Below, piece by piece: positions 31,539 through 41,900 of a stretch of DNA of 64,000 nt. Made by a program: the position numbers and the translations under genes. The number at the start of each line of letters is the position of its first letter. The stretch's first letter is position 1. A model generated the notes under the pieces. It did not search any database. It worked only from the letters and a program-made list of their open reading frames with translations, and had not been told where the DNA came from. The DNA comes from Oscarella lobularis (Eukaryota > Porifera > Homoscleromorpha > Homosclerophorida > Oscarellidae), in contig NC_089184.1 of NCBI RefSeq assembly GCF_947507565.1, positions 1,798,001 through 1,862,000 of the forward strand, read 5' to 3'.

Positions 31539-33088
31539 TCATGCTTGCAACGCTTGAATTAGACGATTCGTTGATTTTGATCTCTGACTTTGATGTGAAA
31601 AAAAATCTAGTATGGTTGGATATTGTGCCCAAACGTTAGGAATGTCACACGAACCGACTGAAATAGGAACTGCAAAATTTCGTTTTGTTTCTTCTTGTTT
31701 GAACGCGATTTCGATAATAAATTTCATGTCATCTTTCCTGTTTCTCAGGAAAGTTGAACTAAATGCAATGATCATGTGGCGGCTTTCTTCAACACCCATC
31801 TCAACGGTTTCGCAAAAATCCTTTCCCCCTATTAGGTTGCGACTAGGCAAGCACAGTCGAAAACCCTTAGCTTCTAAGGGTTCGATTACATGCTTCTCAA
31901 TAAAGGCTTTGTCAGCCGAATCAAAAATAACAAAACTGCTGTACTTGTACGTCGTCAAAGTAGGTCCTAAAAGTGACCAATAGAAATATATAAAAAGATA
32001 CATAAAGTTTCACTTTTACCAATATTTTGTGCGTGCATTTCATCTGTGCCTATGACAGTATCCATTACCAATTGCTTTAAAATGCCACTAATTGAATCTC
32101 TCGATGTATCACCCGAGAAGGGAATCAATTTGCATACAGTAGAGTTTTCCAGTATTGCCTTGAGTGTTAAATAAAACTCGTTGACTTCTGTTGCGCGCAA
32201 ATCAGAATCCATGAGGGAATCGTCATCTTGAGTCATGTCATTCAGAGTTTTTAGTATAGCTGGATATTCCATGTGAAAAAAGAACGTTTTGTTTTTGACT
32301 TGGGTAGAATACATGCTGCAAGTATATCGTCTTTCTTTTACACCTGCTCGAGTTTTGGAAAAAATTTCAAATCTGCCTTCGTGCTTAATATTCTCATCAG
32401 CTTCTGCAAATGAATTGGATATGACGCAATTTTTAGGAATAAATACATAAAAGCACTTCATTCGCCCTTTTTCCTGGCCCCACTGACTCCTCTCCAATGA
32501 TTCTTCATATACTTCAATAACATATTTTAGAAAACCGCAATAGTAGGCCCATGCAAGACCACGACCACTATTACGACTCTGGTCACCTTCGTCGTGTAGG
32601 CCAAATACACTTCCTCTAAGGAAAAAGGTGACAAGGGGAAAAGAGAACGTGGCCAACGCAAAAGCAGCCATCAAATCAAACGATAGAGACGAAGCCACCG
32701 CGTCAAAGTACGCCAACAGAAAGAGAGGCAGAACGAGGCAGCAAACAAGCACTCGCACGTCTCGTAAGTGCAGAGACGCCCTGAACGATTGCTTGAATTT
32801 CCCAAAATGTCTTGTATTGACGTGAAAAAGTTCCTCTCCGAATATGCACAGGCCCTCAAGTAGGTACCCGACCGCCACCGAAAAAATGACGAGACTCGCA
32901 ACACAAACAAGACGTGGAAAGTTCAGTGGCGCGAAGCTGTCACGAAAGAAGACAAGAAATGCGCCTAATGCCAAGGCAACCGCCAAGACAATGTGCCTAT
33001 TTCTCCTTTCTTCTGGAAGTCTTCCATATCCATTATTTTCGCTAAGGGTCGACTCGTAGTTAGCAAAAACGTCTCGTAAACCACTCAT
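31539..33088 (-). CDS. STING1: STING with C-terminal TIR domain
   Basis: ATG at 33088 (MSGLRDVFANYE). Four hydrophobic helices occupy about residues 25-190. The STING cyclic-dinucleotide-binding domain then starts GRGLAWAYYCGFLKYV (human HGLAWSYYIGYLRLI) and runs through CFYVFIPKNC (RLYILLPLDC), KTRAGVKERRY (DRAGIKDRVY), FFFHMEYPAILKTL (CVLEYATPLQTL) and STVCKLIPFSGD (NCRLIAYQEPAD). The Arg residues equivalent to human R232 and R238 and Tyr167 are kept; the Thr263 position looks changed to Ala. A short intron with donor ATTG/GTAAAAG joins a second exon encoding a TIR domain (YSSFVIFDSADKAFIEKHV, FRLCLPSRNLIGG, SRHMIIAFSSTFL), with a Glu in the expected alphaC place (FIIEIAF). It lacks the vertebrate TBK1/IRF3 tail. 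Oyster-type STING is also TIR-fused. An ER membrane sensor of cyclic dinucleotides is expected. Confidence 0.88.
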
Positions 33089-33151
33089 GAGATAAATCGA
33101 TGAGGCTTTCCGTTTCAACAATCTTAGAGTACGTTAGGTCACCCAACTTCA
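33089..33151. promoter_or_regulatory. 63-bp divergent promoter between the two STING-TIR genes
   Basis: Only 63 bp separate the two ATGs. Unless either gene has an upstream non-coding exon, both 5' UTRs and any core promoter must overlap here. No TATA box is evident. Confidence 0.5.
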
Positions 33152-34558
33152 ATGAAAGACGTCGAGAAAGGAACTCATTCGAGAGAGAAAACGAAGTGGA
33201 ACTGGATAATTAAGCTCGTCTGGCTCCCCTTCATCCTCATTCCTCTGTTGGTTTTATACAGAAACGGCTGCACCAGTATGCACAGCGCAGTTAGTGCTGT
33301 AGGCTTTGGAATCGTGTCGGTTTTCTTTGAAAATACGACGCAATTCGTCCTGACTGTCACGAAAGAAGCCTCTCAATTGGATTCAGTTTATGACAGTTCG
33401 TGTCGTCGCCTTATGGCTAATTCGTGCCCAGTTCCGCAGCGCACAAGGTTGGCTGCTGTTCTACTTGCTGCTTTTGGATTCATTGTTGTGCTATATCCCC
33501 CGTCGCTTCCGGACACTTTCAAATTTCCCGGTTCCATCTTTTCGGCGATCGTACTGGTTCGAATCATTGTGACTGGTGCCAACAGATGCCTCGAACCTAT
33601 GTCGCAAAAGCGAGAGGAATTCGATGTTGGACACGTTTTGGCAGCCGTTTACTACTCAACGCGGCTAAAAGACGTTCTCACCTATCTGTCAGAGACAGTT
33701 GACCAATACAGATACAAGGAGAAGCTCGTTACAAGGAAGCTTCAAATAGTTGCATCCTTAGAGAGCTCTAGTGAGAATGATCCGCTTAAAAAATTAGACG
33801 ACATTCATCCACCTTGGCGCGAATTTTGCCGCGTCTCCCCCTACTCGTTCAATGGCAAAGCCCGGCGAATCTTGGTTGATTATCCGCCGTGCTTGAAGGC
33901 GATGAGTCAGCTGAGAATACGCGACGACGTTGAGAGAAAGAAACAGCTGGCGTCGTTCTACAATAACCTAGAAAGAATGCTGAAACAAAATGATGACATC
34001 GCTTCCAGCTACACTCTGCATAAAGAGAAAAGCAACCTTTCCGCAGAAATCAAAAGATATACTAAATTGCCTCCCAGTCAAGCCGAAAGAGAGAAGAAAG
34101 TCGTCAGGCATTCCCCGGTGAACGCAAGAGTTTCTTCAGAGGACCGCATTGACGTCTTGGTATCCTATGCAGAAGAAGATGAAGAAGCTGCCGAAAGGAA
34201 TGTCGTACGAACACTCAAGGGCGGCGGAAAAAAATACACGGTCAAACTGTTCTGGAAAGACGTACAACCTGGAATCAAATGCACCACTACTTACTTTTGC
34301 GAAATGGTACGAAACGCTTCGGTTGTTGTCATTCTGGTATCTCAGAGTTACAAGGATACCATAGAATGCAAGGTCCAATTTTATCACCTCTTGACACAGA
34401 GATGTAAATACGACCTGAAAATCATACCAGTACTTGCAAGCACGGATGTAGTTATACCTTTCGAGGTGGAAGCTCTGTGTTGTCTTAGCACGAGCGAAGA
34501 AGATTACCCCGAGTCGTTTCGACGATCCATTTCTGAATACCTTAAGGAACCCGGATAG
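33152..34558 (+). CDS. Diverged STING-TIR paralogue, single exon
   Basis: 468 residues. The N-terminus has four hydrophobic helices (WIIKLVWLPFILIPLLVLY; about 85-105; RLAAVLLAAFGFIVVLY; IFSAIVLVRIIV), as in STING. A diverged STING core follows: FDVGHVLAAVYYSTRLKDVL aligns with the GLAWAYYCGFLKYV helix of the neighbouring gene, and ILVDYPPCLKAM with FHMEYPAILKTL. The Arg equivalent to human R238 does not appear to be kept. After an acidic/basic linker comes a TIR domain (RIDVLVSYAEEDEEAAERNV, VKLFWKDVQPG, ASVVVILVSQSYKDT); the usual TIR alphaC Glu reads Gln (ECKVQFYHLL). So ligand binding and NADase activity may both be lost, and the protein may act as a partner or regulator (inference). It is the head-to-head neighbour of the intact STING-TIR. 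The absence of the intron found next door suggests intron loss or an old split. Confidence 0.72.
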   Translation: MKDVEKGTHSREKTKWNWIIKLVWLPFILIPLLVLYRNGCTSMHSAVSAVGFGIVSVFFENTTQFVLTVTKEASQLDSVYDSSCRRLMANSCPVPQRTRLAAVLLAAFGFIVVLYPPSLPDTFKFPGSIFSAIVLVRIIVTGANRCLEPMSQKREEFDVGHVLAAVYYSTRLKDVLTYLSETVDQYRYKEKLVTRKLQIVASLESSSENDPLKKLDDIHPPWREFCRVSPYSFNGKARRILVDYPPCLKAMSQLRIRDDVERKKQLASFYNNLERMLKQNDDIASSYTLHKEKSNLSAEIKRYTKLPPSQAEREKKVVRHSPVNARVSSEDRIDVLVSYAEEDEEAAERNVVRTLKGGGKKYTVKLFWKDVQPGIKCTTTYFCEMVRNASVVVILVSQSYKDTIECKVQFYHLLTQRCKYDLKIIPVLASTDVVIPFEVEALCCLSTSEEDYPESFRRSISEYLKEPG

Positions 34559-34671
34559 CTTACCTTCCTGATACACTTACAATAATTATTTGATTAGCTG
34601 ATATATAAGAGACGTTTTAGTACAAAGAAAGAATGTAGCAGAAATGACTTGCGAAAAATACAGAATTCGTT

Positions 34672-37600
34672 TCAGTTGACATCACTGTCTTCCTCGTCAC
34701 TTAGAGCCCATATCTGAACTCATACCGCTTCGTCTAATTTTCTTCTAAGGACAGTACTGTACTTACCTCGTCATCAACCGTGTCAGCAAGCAGCCTGTCG
34801 AGCCCCGTCAATTCTTCCAAAAAAGTCGGAGAATTGAAAGCTTTCAGCAAAAAGTCGAATCCGTCGTTGAGATACTTCGACAAGATCTGTTACAAAAAGC
34901 CCGTCACGTGCACATCGCCCGACGTGTGCGTGCAGAACTAACCAGTTCCGAGCAGGCGGTGCATTTATCAAAAGCAAGACTCGCTGGCATCACAGAGTAA
35001 AACCGTGACAAAAATCCTCGAATCTACAGTAAGACTTGCAAAGAGCATTTTTAAAGTCTTTCCTCTATCTCGCAATACCTGATGGGGAACCAAGCCCAAA
35101 GCTGACTCAAATTCGGCCTCCAAATGAGCTTCTCTGGCAGTCGTGTCCCCACAGGCCGCACCCTTTTGCGGATGCTGCAGCACCGACACGAGCAATTCGA
35201 CTGCCAGTGCTCCGGCCATCATAGACATGCCGGGTCTGGAGACAGTGCATTGTTGATCCAATGTACGGTCTTTCGTCGACTAAGCAAAAAGCGAAACTCG
35301 GAGACAGCGCTTAAGGTACTCAGGCGAACGTACGTCTCCTGGGGCGACCACGTCATTGCAGAAATAGCAGCCCAAGTCCGAGCCCGGTATTCTCGATTCG
35401 CCGCCACTCGCGCTTGCCTTCTCAGCCGAATCCGCTCGAACGCCGTGACGCATGACAAGAAACGTGTCAAAGCCGAGAGCACAATTGATAACCAACTAGA
35501 ATTATGGAGTCATCGTACGACAGAGAATAATTATCTCGCTCGTGGTACCTTTCTTTTTGCTGATGCAATAACGGTTGGGAGCCATCGGCTTTCTCTCGTG
35601 TCCATCAGTAAGAATATAGCATCGTGAGCGTCGATCAGTTCTTCCAGCTTCTTGACCGACTTTTTCACCCTCTCCATTTCTCCCTCTTAAAAATGACGCA
35701 AAAATTAGAAAATTCTCTCATCAGAATTTAAACATTTACCGGCCGAGCTAACAGAATGCCCCGGCATTGGAATAGACAGCGTGAGACCAGATGCATTCTG
35801 AACAATCCTCACTAATTCGACGACGTCAAAAGTCTTCGACTTACAATTCCGGGAAAGATCTTCTGAAGAGCCTCGGCCGCCGCCTGTCCCTTCGGCTTCC
35901 CACCTTCCACGCAATCGTCGAATACAAAAAGACTTTGTCGAACGGGATTGGAGTACGAAACGCGGCTATTATCAACGAGAGTTATCGTTCTGACACCCCA
36001 GCCCTATACAAAGTCAAAAAAAAGCTAGAAGGTCGATCCGATAATGAACCACGCACGATTACCATCAGACATCGCGCGACGTTGCAGCCGAGAGTTCCCG
36101 AGCCCAGCAAAAGACACTTGGTCCCCGCTACGAGATCTAGATCGATATTGGGTATGATTCGCCAGCGCATCAGTTTCAAGTTCAAATCTACGGCCGATTC
36201 GGCTAGTCTATAAGTACGTAAAGAGTTCAACGGTTGGACAGTGAAATGTATCAGCTCGATCGAACCTGGACGGATCCATGGATGAACTGAGATCGACTAT
36301 GCGAGGACCCAGTTTCTGCTTCTTGTTCTTTTCCCAGCCGACGCATTTGAGATCTGAGGAAAATGTCGCGAAATCAGGAGCTGTTTTTTTGTTATTGATG
36401 ACGTACTTCCGTCCGAAGGAAGCGTGGGCAATTTGACTTTCAGGACGAGACTGTGGCTCGAAGAGCGAACTCCCTGCAACGTTCGGTCTCTGTAGCACAG
36501 AACGTCGATACTATCAAATTTTCCTTTCCTTAATTAAAGACAAGATCTAAATGAACGACGCAAAAGGAAATCACATGACTTATATGTACCAGATATGTGC
36601 CAAAAGAACTAAATAGTTTCTTAGTGGCCATCCCGGATTCTTCTCAAGAGTGCAAGGGTCGGAAAATCCAACGAAAAACTACACAACAACAATAATAATA
36701 ATAATGTACAACAAAACATATGAACGCAGTAGAAACAAGAAGAGAAGAGCGCTCACGTTACATTAACAACAGACATATCATACCCCTCAATAAAGATTGA
36801 CTATATCATCCCTGCTAAAGCAAGATTGCGTACCCGAGAATGATCTTTCGTAAACGCTTCCCAGTCTCGTAGAGGCGCGACGCGCACGTCCGAATCACTT
36901 TCGTAGCTGACCAAAAAGAAGTTCTGGTCTGAAAAAGAAAATTGTACAGTATGTACAGACTGCCGTTTAATTAATTCATTCATTCATTACCATTGGTGGT
37001 GCACAAAGTATCCCAGCCTGATTGCAAGAGCCCCATTTGAGGAACGGAAAGAACGGAATCGAGACTTTGAGCTTCATTCGCTACAATCGGTTCCTCGGGG
37101 CACAATGCAGGAAAGGCAAACCAATAGAGAAAGTGATATTTCTTCAAGTCCTATACAAAGAGTTTGAAACTTTCGCCTGCAACAGATTTTTCTCTCACGG
37201 CAAAACTGAGCAGAAGAAACTGATTCAATACTCCGGGATTTTTCACCGCATCTCCCGAAGTAATCGATTCCCATATCTGCAGAAAGCAATCAACAACATA
37301 AAAAAAGACAATGAATGACCTAATTACCCGTTTCCCAGCGTCATTCAGCAACTGACTTTTATCGGCACTTTTAAAAGCGTCCGGAGTATTCATATTCAGC
37401 AGGGTTCCGTGAGAAACGCAGTTGCAACCAGACGGAAGCCTGCAAGACCTCGCTGAGACTCGAGCAATAGTATCTGTGCACGGCACCTCTCAAAAGCGTC
37501 ATAGTCGACCGATAAACGACTTGGAAGACCGGCTGGATCACCTAAGAGAGTAGGCTTGGAGACACATAATTAAAAGGCCCGTGCAACCAATGCACGCCGT

Positions 37601-37786
37601 TGCTAGTAGACGTAAGCTAGCGCAAATGGCGAGGTATCGTTTACGATTTGCGTAGGAGCCGTTGAGCGGCTTCGGCTTGTCGTCGAGCGCGTAGACGTCG
37701 AGCTTGCGTCGCGATAGCTCGTGCCAAAAACCCGTATCGACGACGCTGGAAAACGGCGCGAAGAGAAGAGCACGAAATTCCGCCAT
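34672..37786 (-). CDS. ATG7: ATG7, E1-like activating enzyme of autophagy
   Basis: Start [20 protein letters not shown] matches the ATG7 N-terminus (FAPFSSALDVGFWHEL). Further exons carry [47 protein letters not shown], and the adenylation-domain nucleotide motif [17 protein letters not shown] (GxGxxGC). Later come [42 protein letters not shown], and [20 protein letters not shown] with the catalytic Cys. LGLVPHQVL follows, and the acidic tail ends [13 protein letters not shown] before the stop at 34672. The enzyme activates ATG8 and ATG12 for conjugation in the cytosol. All active-site motifs are present. More than ten small exons. The gene ends about 110 bp from the STING-TIR paralogue, tail to tail. 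Confidence 0.93.
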
Positions 37787-37903
37787 GCTTTCCGCGTAAC
37801 GCACGTTAGAGAAACACAAAGACGTCACGAGACACGTGCAACGTCATAAAACAGTATTTTCCTGCGCACGGGAAATCGATTTTAGAAAAATTACACAAAA
37901 AAT

Positions 37904-39210
37904 TCATTCGATTACCTTTCGCGGTTCCAATACAATGGTATCTTCAGCCAATGTTTCGCTGCCAAGAGGTTTCTTCTCGATACCTTCTGACAACGAGCTC
38001 TTTGGCACGTCTCCAAATTTCATCTGGTCCAGTTCATCCTAAACAAACGGTACAGCGATCCAAAATCATGAGATGCGTTTTTTTGCTTGCCTGCATTTCA
38101 GCAATTTTTGCTTTGAGTTTGTCCATTTCAATGCTCATTTCGTGCGCTTGCTTTTCTGATTTTTTCTTCACTGAGATAATGATGCCTACAACGCGTTCGA
38201 AAAATCTCTTCTTTTTCTTCCGACTCAATCGACGCACCGTTAATTATGCGGGTCACCCGCCAGAGACGGAGGAGAATAAGAAGACCAACGCCATCCCAAG
38301 CATCTTCGTTTCCACTACAACGGACACACGTAGAAAATAAGGGGAGAGCTTCATTGAAATTATGAACCTGTATGCCACGTCCAAAGCGAATGACACTATC
38401 ACTACAATTGCGTCGAAAACCTAGACCAGAGCACCTTGAACGCTCACGCAATGCAACGGATAAAGACAGATCCTACTTCGAGCTTGTGCTTGAAGAACGA
38501 AATATCCATGCAATACAACTTCAGGATTATCTAATAATAAAAATACATGCATTCTAGACGTGTTACGAATGTGGTTTACGTACCTCGACGAGAAAAAGAC
38601 TGAGCACAATGAGCCCACAAACGTGCATGCCCTCAGCTGGACTAATACTCTCTTTTCCTTCTAAAAATAAAATAAATAAATTAATTAATTAATTAGCCAC
38701 TGACAACGGGGGAAATTCAATCTCTCACCTTCCAAGCACGTGTTTTCCCCACTCGAATAACCGCACACCGTTCGGCCTTCATCTTCGGGAGCCAGATAAC
38801 AAGTGGCATTGCGAAGTTTGTCAGGACATTCATCGTTGCTCTCGCATACATTACGAACTAAGAAAATAAACAAAGTGCTCGGTGCATAAGTGTACGTGCA
38901 TATATATGCATGTGTTTATACTGAGGATTCCCAAATCCATCAGCAATTCGATAATGACGATCAAGCAATCGAGAACGACGAGTACGACGATTGCGATTTG
39001 AAAGCGTCGACTGTACGTCAGAAAACGACGCATTCGTTCTCGGTGACCTTTGCACCTGCGAGAGCGCGAGTTGATTGTTTTCGATTCAAGTTTCGTCGAA
39101 AACGCGATTCCTCACCCTTTGGCGGGCGGTTCCGCGTCGGGATCCAAGATCATGTCTTCGTCGTCGTCATAAGCTTCGTTTTCAGCCGTTTCGCGATCGT
39201 CCCTAAGCAT
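37904..39210 (-). CDS. HVCN1: Voltage-gated proton channel Hv1
   Basis: Small exons spell the Hv1 voltage-sensor. S1 is FLTYSRRFQIAIVVLVVLDC and LIVIIELLMDLG, with the selectivity Asp in VVLD. S2 carries VCGLIVLSLFLVE and ISFFKHKLE, S3 VFDAIVVIVSFALDVAY, and S4 GLLILLRLWRVTRIING with the R-x2-R-x2-R-x2-N pattern. A cytoplasmic coiled coil follows (SVKKKSEKQAHEMSIEMDKL). The last exon is DELDQMKFGDVPKSSL and ends PRKVIE. There is no pore domain, as expected for Hv1, which works as a coiled-coil dimer at the plasma or phagosome membrane. N-terminus by the ATG at 39210 (MLRDDRETAENEAYDDDED), an acidic tail. A GLT insert of Cys residues between S1 and S2 (CESNDECPDKLRN) is longer than in vertebrates. 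Confidence 0.9.
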
Positions 39211-39414
39211 CAGATAGTGGAGAAACGGCGAACGTACGAGTAGATGTACTTGTTAGCCGCCATGTTTGTCCGGGATACCGACAGAACTGTCAACCTTTTT
39301 CTCCATAGATGAAAAACACCAAAAGCATCAAATTAGAATTTTTGCAAGTATCAATACTTTCACGTGACTCTGATTAAAATTTCCTGTTCGGTGTAACACC
39401 CGTATGTAACAACT

Positions 39415-41689
39415 ATGCAGGTGTTCCTTGTCATCGACGTCTTTCTTCTCGTCTCAGCTAGCGCGTACGACGTACGACTCGTCGACGGTCGAAGAGACAA
39501 CGAAGGTCGCGTCGAAGTGCGCTACGCACCGTCAGCTGACGTCCGACCCTTCTGGGGAACAGTCTGCGACGATCGTTGGAATCTCGTCGACGCCCACGTC
39601 GTGTGCCGTCAGCTGGGCTACGAACGCGCCGAAATTGCGCACGTAGGAGGCCATTTCGGACGCGGATCGGGACCCATCCTCATGGACGAAGTCGCGTGCC
39701 GCGGAACGGAGGCGCGTCTCGCCGATTGCCCGTTCGACGGCTGGCGTCAGCACGATTGCTCGCACTTGGAAGACGCCGGCGTTCGATGTTTCGTGCCGGA
39801 TCCCGTGGAGGATATCGGCGACGTGCCGATTCGTCTCGTCGACGGTCCGAACGAGAGGGAAGGACGCGTTCTATTGTTGCGCGACGACGGCACGTGGTCC
39901 GCCGTCTACGGGGCGGGGTTTGGAGAGGAGGAGAGTCGGGTCGCGTGCGGGCAGCTGGGCTATGCGTTCGGGCGAGCGCGCGCCGGTCTCGACGACGACA
40001 CGCCTTGGAATGGGACTGTGACGATGAGACGGCCGGCGTGCACCGGACGAGAAAACACGCTCTCAAAGTGTCGTGTTGCCAGCTGGGCGGTGGAGAAGGC
40101 ACGGAATGGGACGACGATGCGTGATCTTGCTCACGTGCAATGCTCAAACGTGAATTTTCTACGAAGCCCTCAGCAAGCACAGGACGAAGCTCTCTTCCGT
40201 CGATCTCTCGTAAGTTTTCTCGATTTGACGAATCTCGTGGCTCTTATATGTATTAGATTCGACTTCGAGGCGGCATTGGGCCATGGGAGGGACGACTCGA
40301 AGTGAACAGGAACGGAAAGTGGGGAACTGTGTGCGATAAAGCGTTCTATATGAACGCGGCCAACGCAGCGTGTCGACAGGCCGGCTACGGAACAGTGAAA
40401 AGCATAGCTAGACGCGAGCTGTGAGTGACAATCATATACAAGCCGGTGACACTGCAATATCTTTCACATGAAGGTTTGGTCGGGGTTTGGGGTACATTGC
40501 TTTGGAAGGCGTTTACTGTGCTGGCAATGAAGTGTCTCTTTTGGACTGCGATCCAGCTGTAAGTGATCATTTTCGTGACCGCTGCGCGCACTGGAAAGAC
40601 GTCGGAATTACTTGTCATAAGCCGAAAGTCGAAACGGTATTGCGCTTTTCTCTATTTCCACTCTGACGTTTTGTCTGCCTAGAACGTTCGCCTCGTCTCA
40701 AGAGATGGCAACGCGGCTTCTATGCACGGATATGTTCACGTTCGTTTAAATGACGAAACCTGGTATCCCCTTTGCAGTGCGTTCTGGAGTCGCCCTGAAG
40801 CAAATGTCGTGTGCCGAGAATTGGAGCTAGGCTACGCGGCAGCGGGACGCAGTTTCCCGGTCCACAACAGCAGCCACCATCATCTCCATTCAGACTACTG
40901 GTGTTCGGGAAAAGAGACGGAACTTCGCAAGTGCAGGCTTATAGGTCGCGTCAAAACGGCCAAGTGCGTGCGTGGCGTGGCGTGGGTGTCCTGCGCAAAG
41001 GGTAAAAGAAATAAGATTTTGTACTGAAATCTTCATTCTAGTTTCTGTTAGGTTTACCTGACTTGATTCCTGATCCTTCGGCTCTGGAACGGTCTCTGTC
41101 TCGTTACTACGTTCAGCAAGTTACACTGTCGAGTTTTCCGTGCGCTGTCGAAGAGAAGTGTTTCAGCACGTCCAATACTTCATCGAGTTCTCAATCAAAT
41201 CGACGTATTTTGCGCTTCACCACTCGCATTCTCAACTTGGGGCGTGCACCGTTCCAGCCGCATGCCGATCGAACCGACTGGCAGTGGCATCAATGTCACC
41301 AGCACTATCATTCATTTGAAGAATTTACTCTGTATGACGTTGTCGATTTGAAGGGTAATCATCAGGTGAAAGGTCACAAGGCGAGTTTTTGCCTCGAAGA
41401 CTCGGACTGCCTCGATCAGGGACCGATGCCGAGGTATCACTATTACTGCAACGGCGGTCCTCAGGGAATATCGGTCAATTGCGCCGATTCCTATCGTCGG
41501 CATCTCGATTGTCAATGGGTCGATATTACGGGATTGAGCTACGGAACTTATAGGCTTGTCATTCACGTGAATCCTCGTCGAAAAGTCGCCGAAACCGACT
41601 ACGACAACAACGAGGTGTATTGTGAGTTTGTCTATAGAGGTGATCACGTCTCTATTGAAGTGAAATCTTGCGGATTTGTGAGATTGTAG
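39415..41689 (+). CDS. LOXL: Lysyl oxidase-like protein with four SRCR domains
   Basis: Signal peptide MQVFLVIDVFLLVSASA, then four scavenger-receptor Cys-rich repeats. SRCR1 is VRLVDGRRDNEGRVEV to CSHLEDAGVRC, SRCR2 IRLVDGPNEREGRV to AHVQC, SRCR3 IRLRGGIGPWEGRLEV to WKDVGITC, and SRCR4 VRLVSRDGNAASMHGYV to VAWVSC. The catalytic domain follows: DLIPDPSALERSL, copper site WHQCHQHYHSFEEF, Lys of the LTQ cofactor in GHKASFCLED, and partner Tyr in DSYRRHLDCQW. The stop is at 41687-41689. This is the architecture of LOXL2/3/4, which oxidise lysines in collagen and elastin to start cross-linking. All catalytic residues are visible. The first exon is large and later exons are small. It is divergent from Hv1, 204 bp between ATGs. 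Confidence 0.92.
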
Positions 41690-41900
41690 AACTTCGTTTG
41701 AGGGAAGAAATGAGCAATTCATCTTCTCTTTTTGTGGTCACAGTTTGTCTGTTAGTCTCGCGCGATTCAGATTCATTAAATCGAATGTATGGGTGGGTAC
41801 ACATGTATGTCTGCTTACGGATGCTTAGTGACGACACTAATGCTGAAAAGAATGCAAATGAACACTCCCGTACTACAACCATCTTGTCGCGCGTCAGACA

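Noticed and set aside
39576-40180. Overlapping Arg-rich frames on both strands in the LOXL first exon
   Set aside because: Shadows of the SRCR-coding frame in GC-rich DNA.
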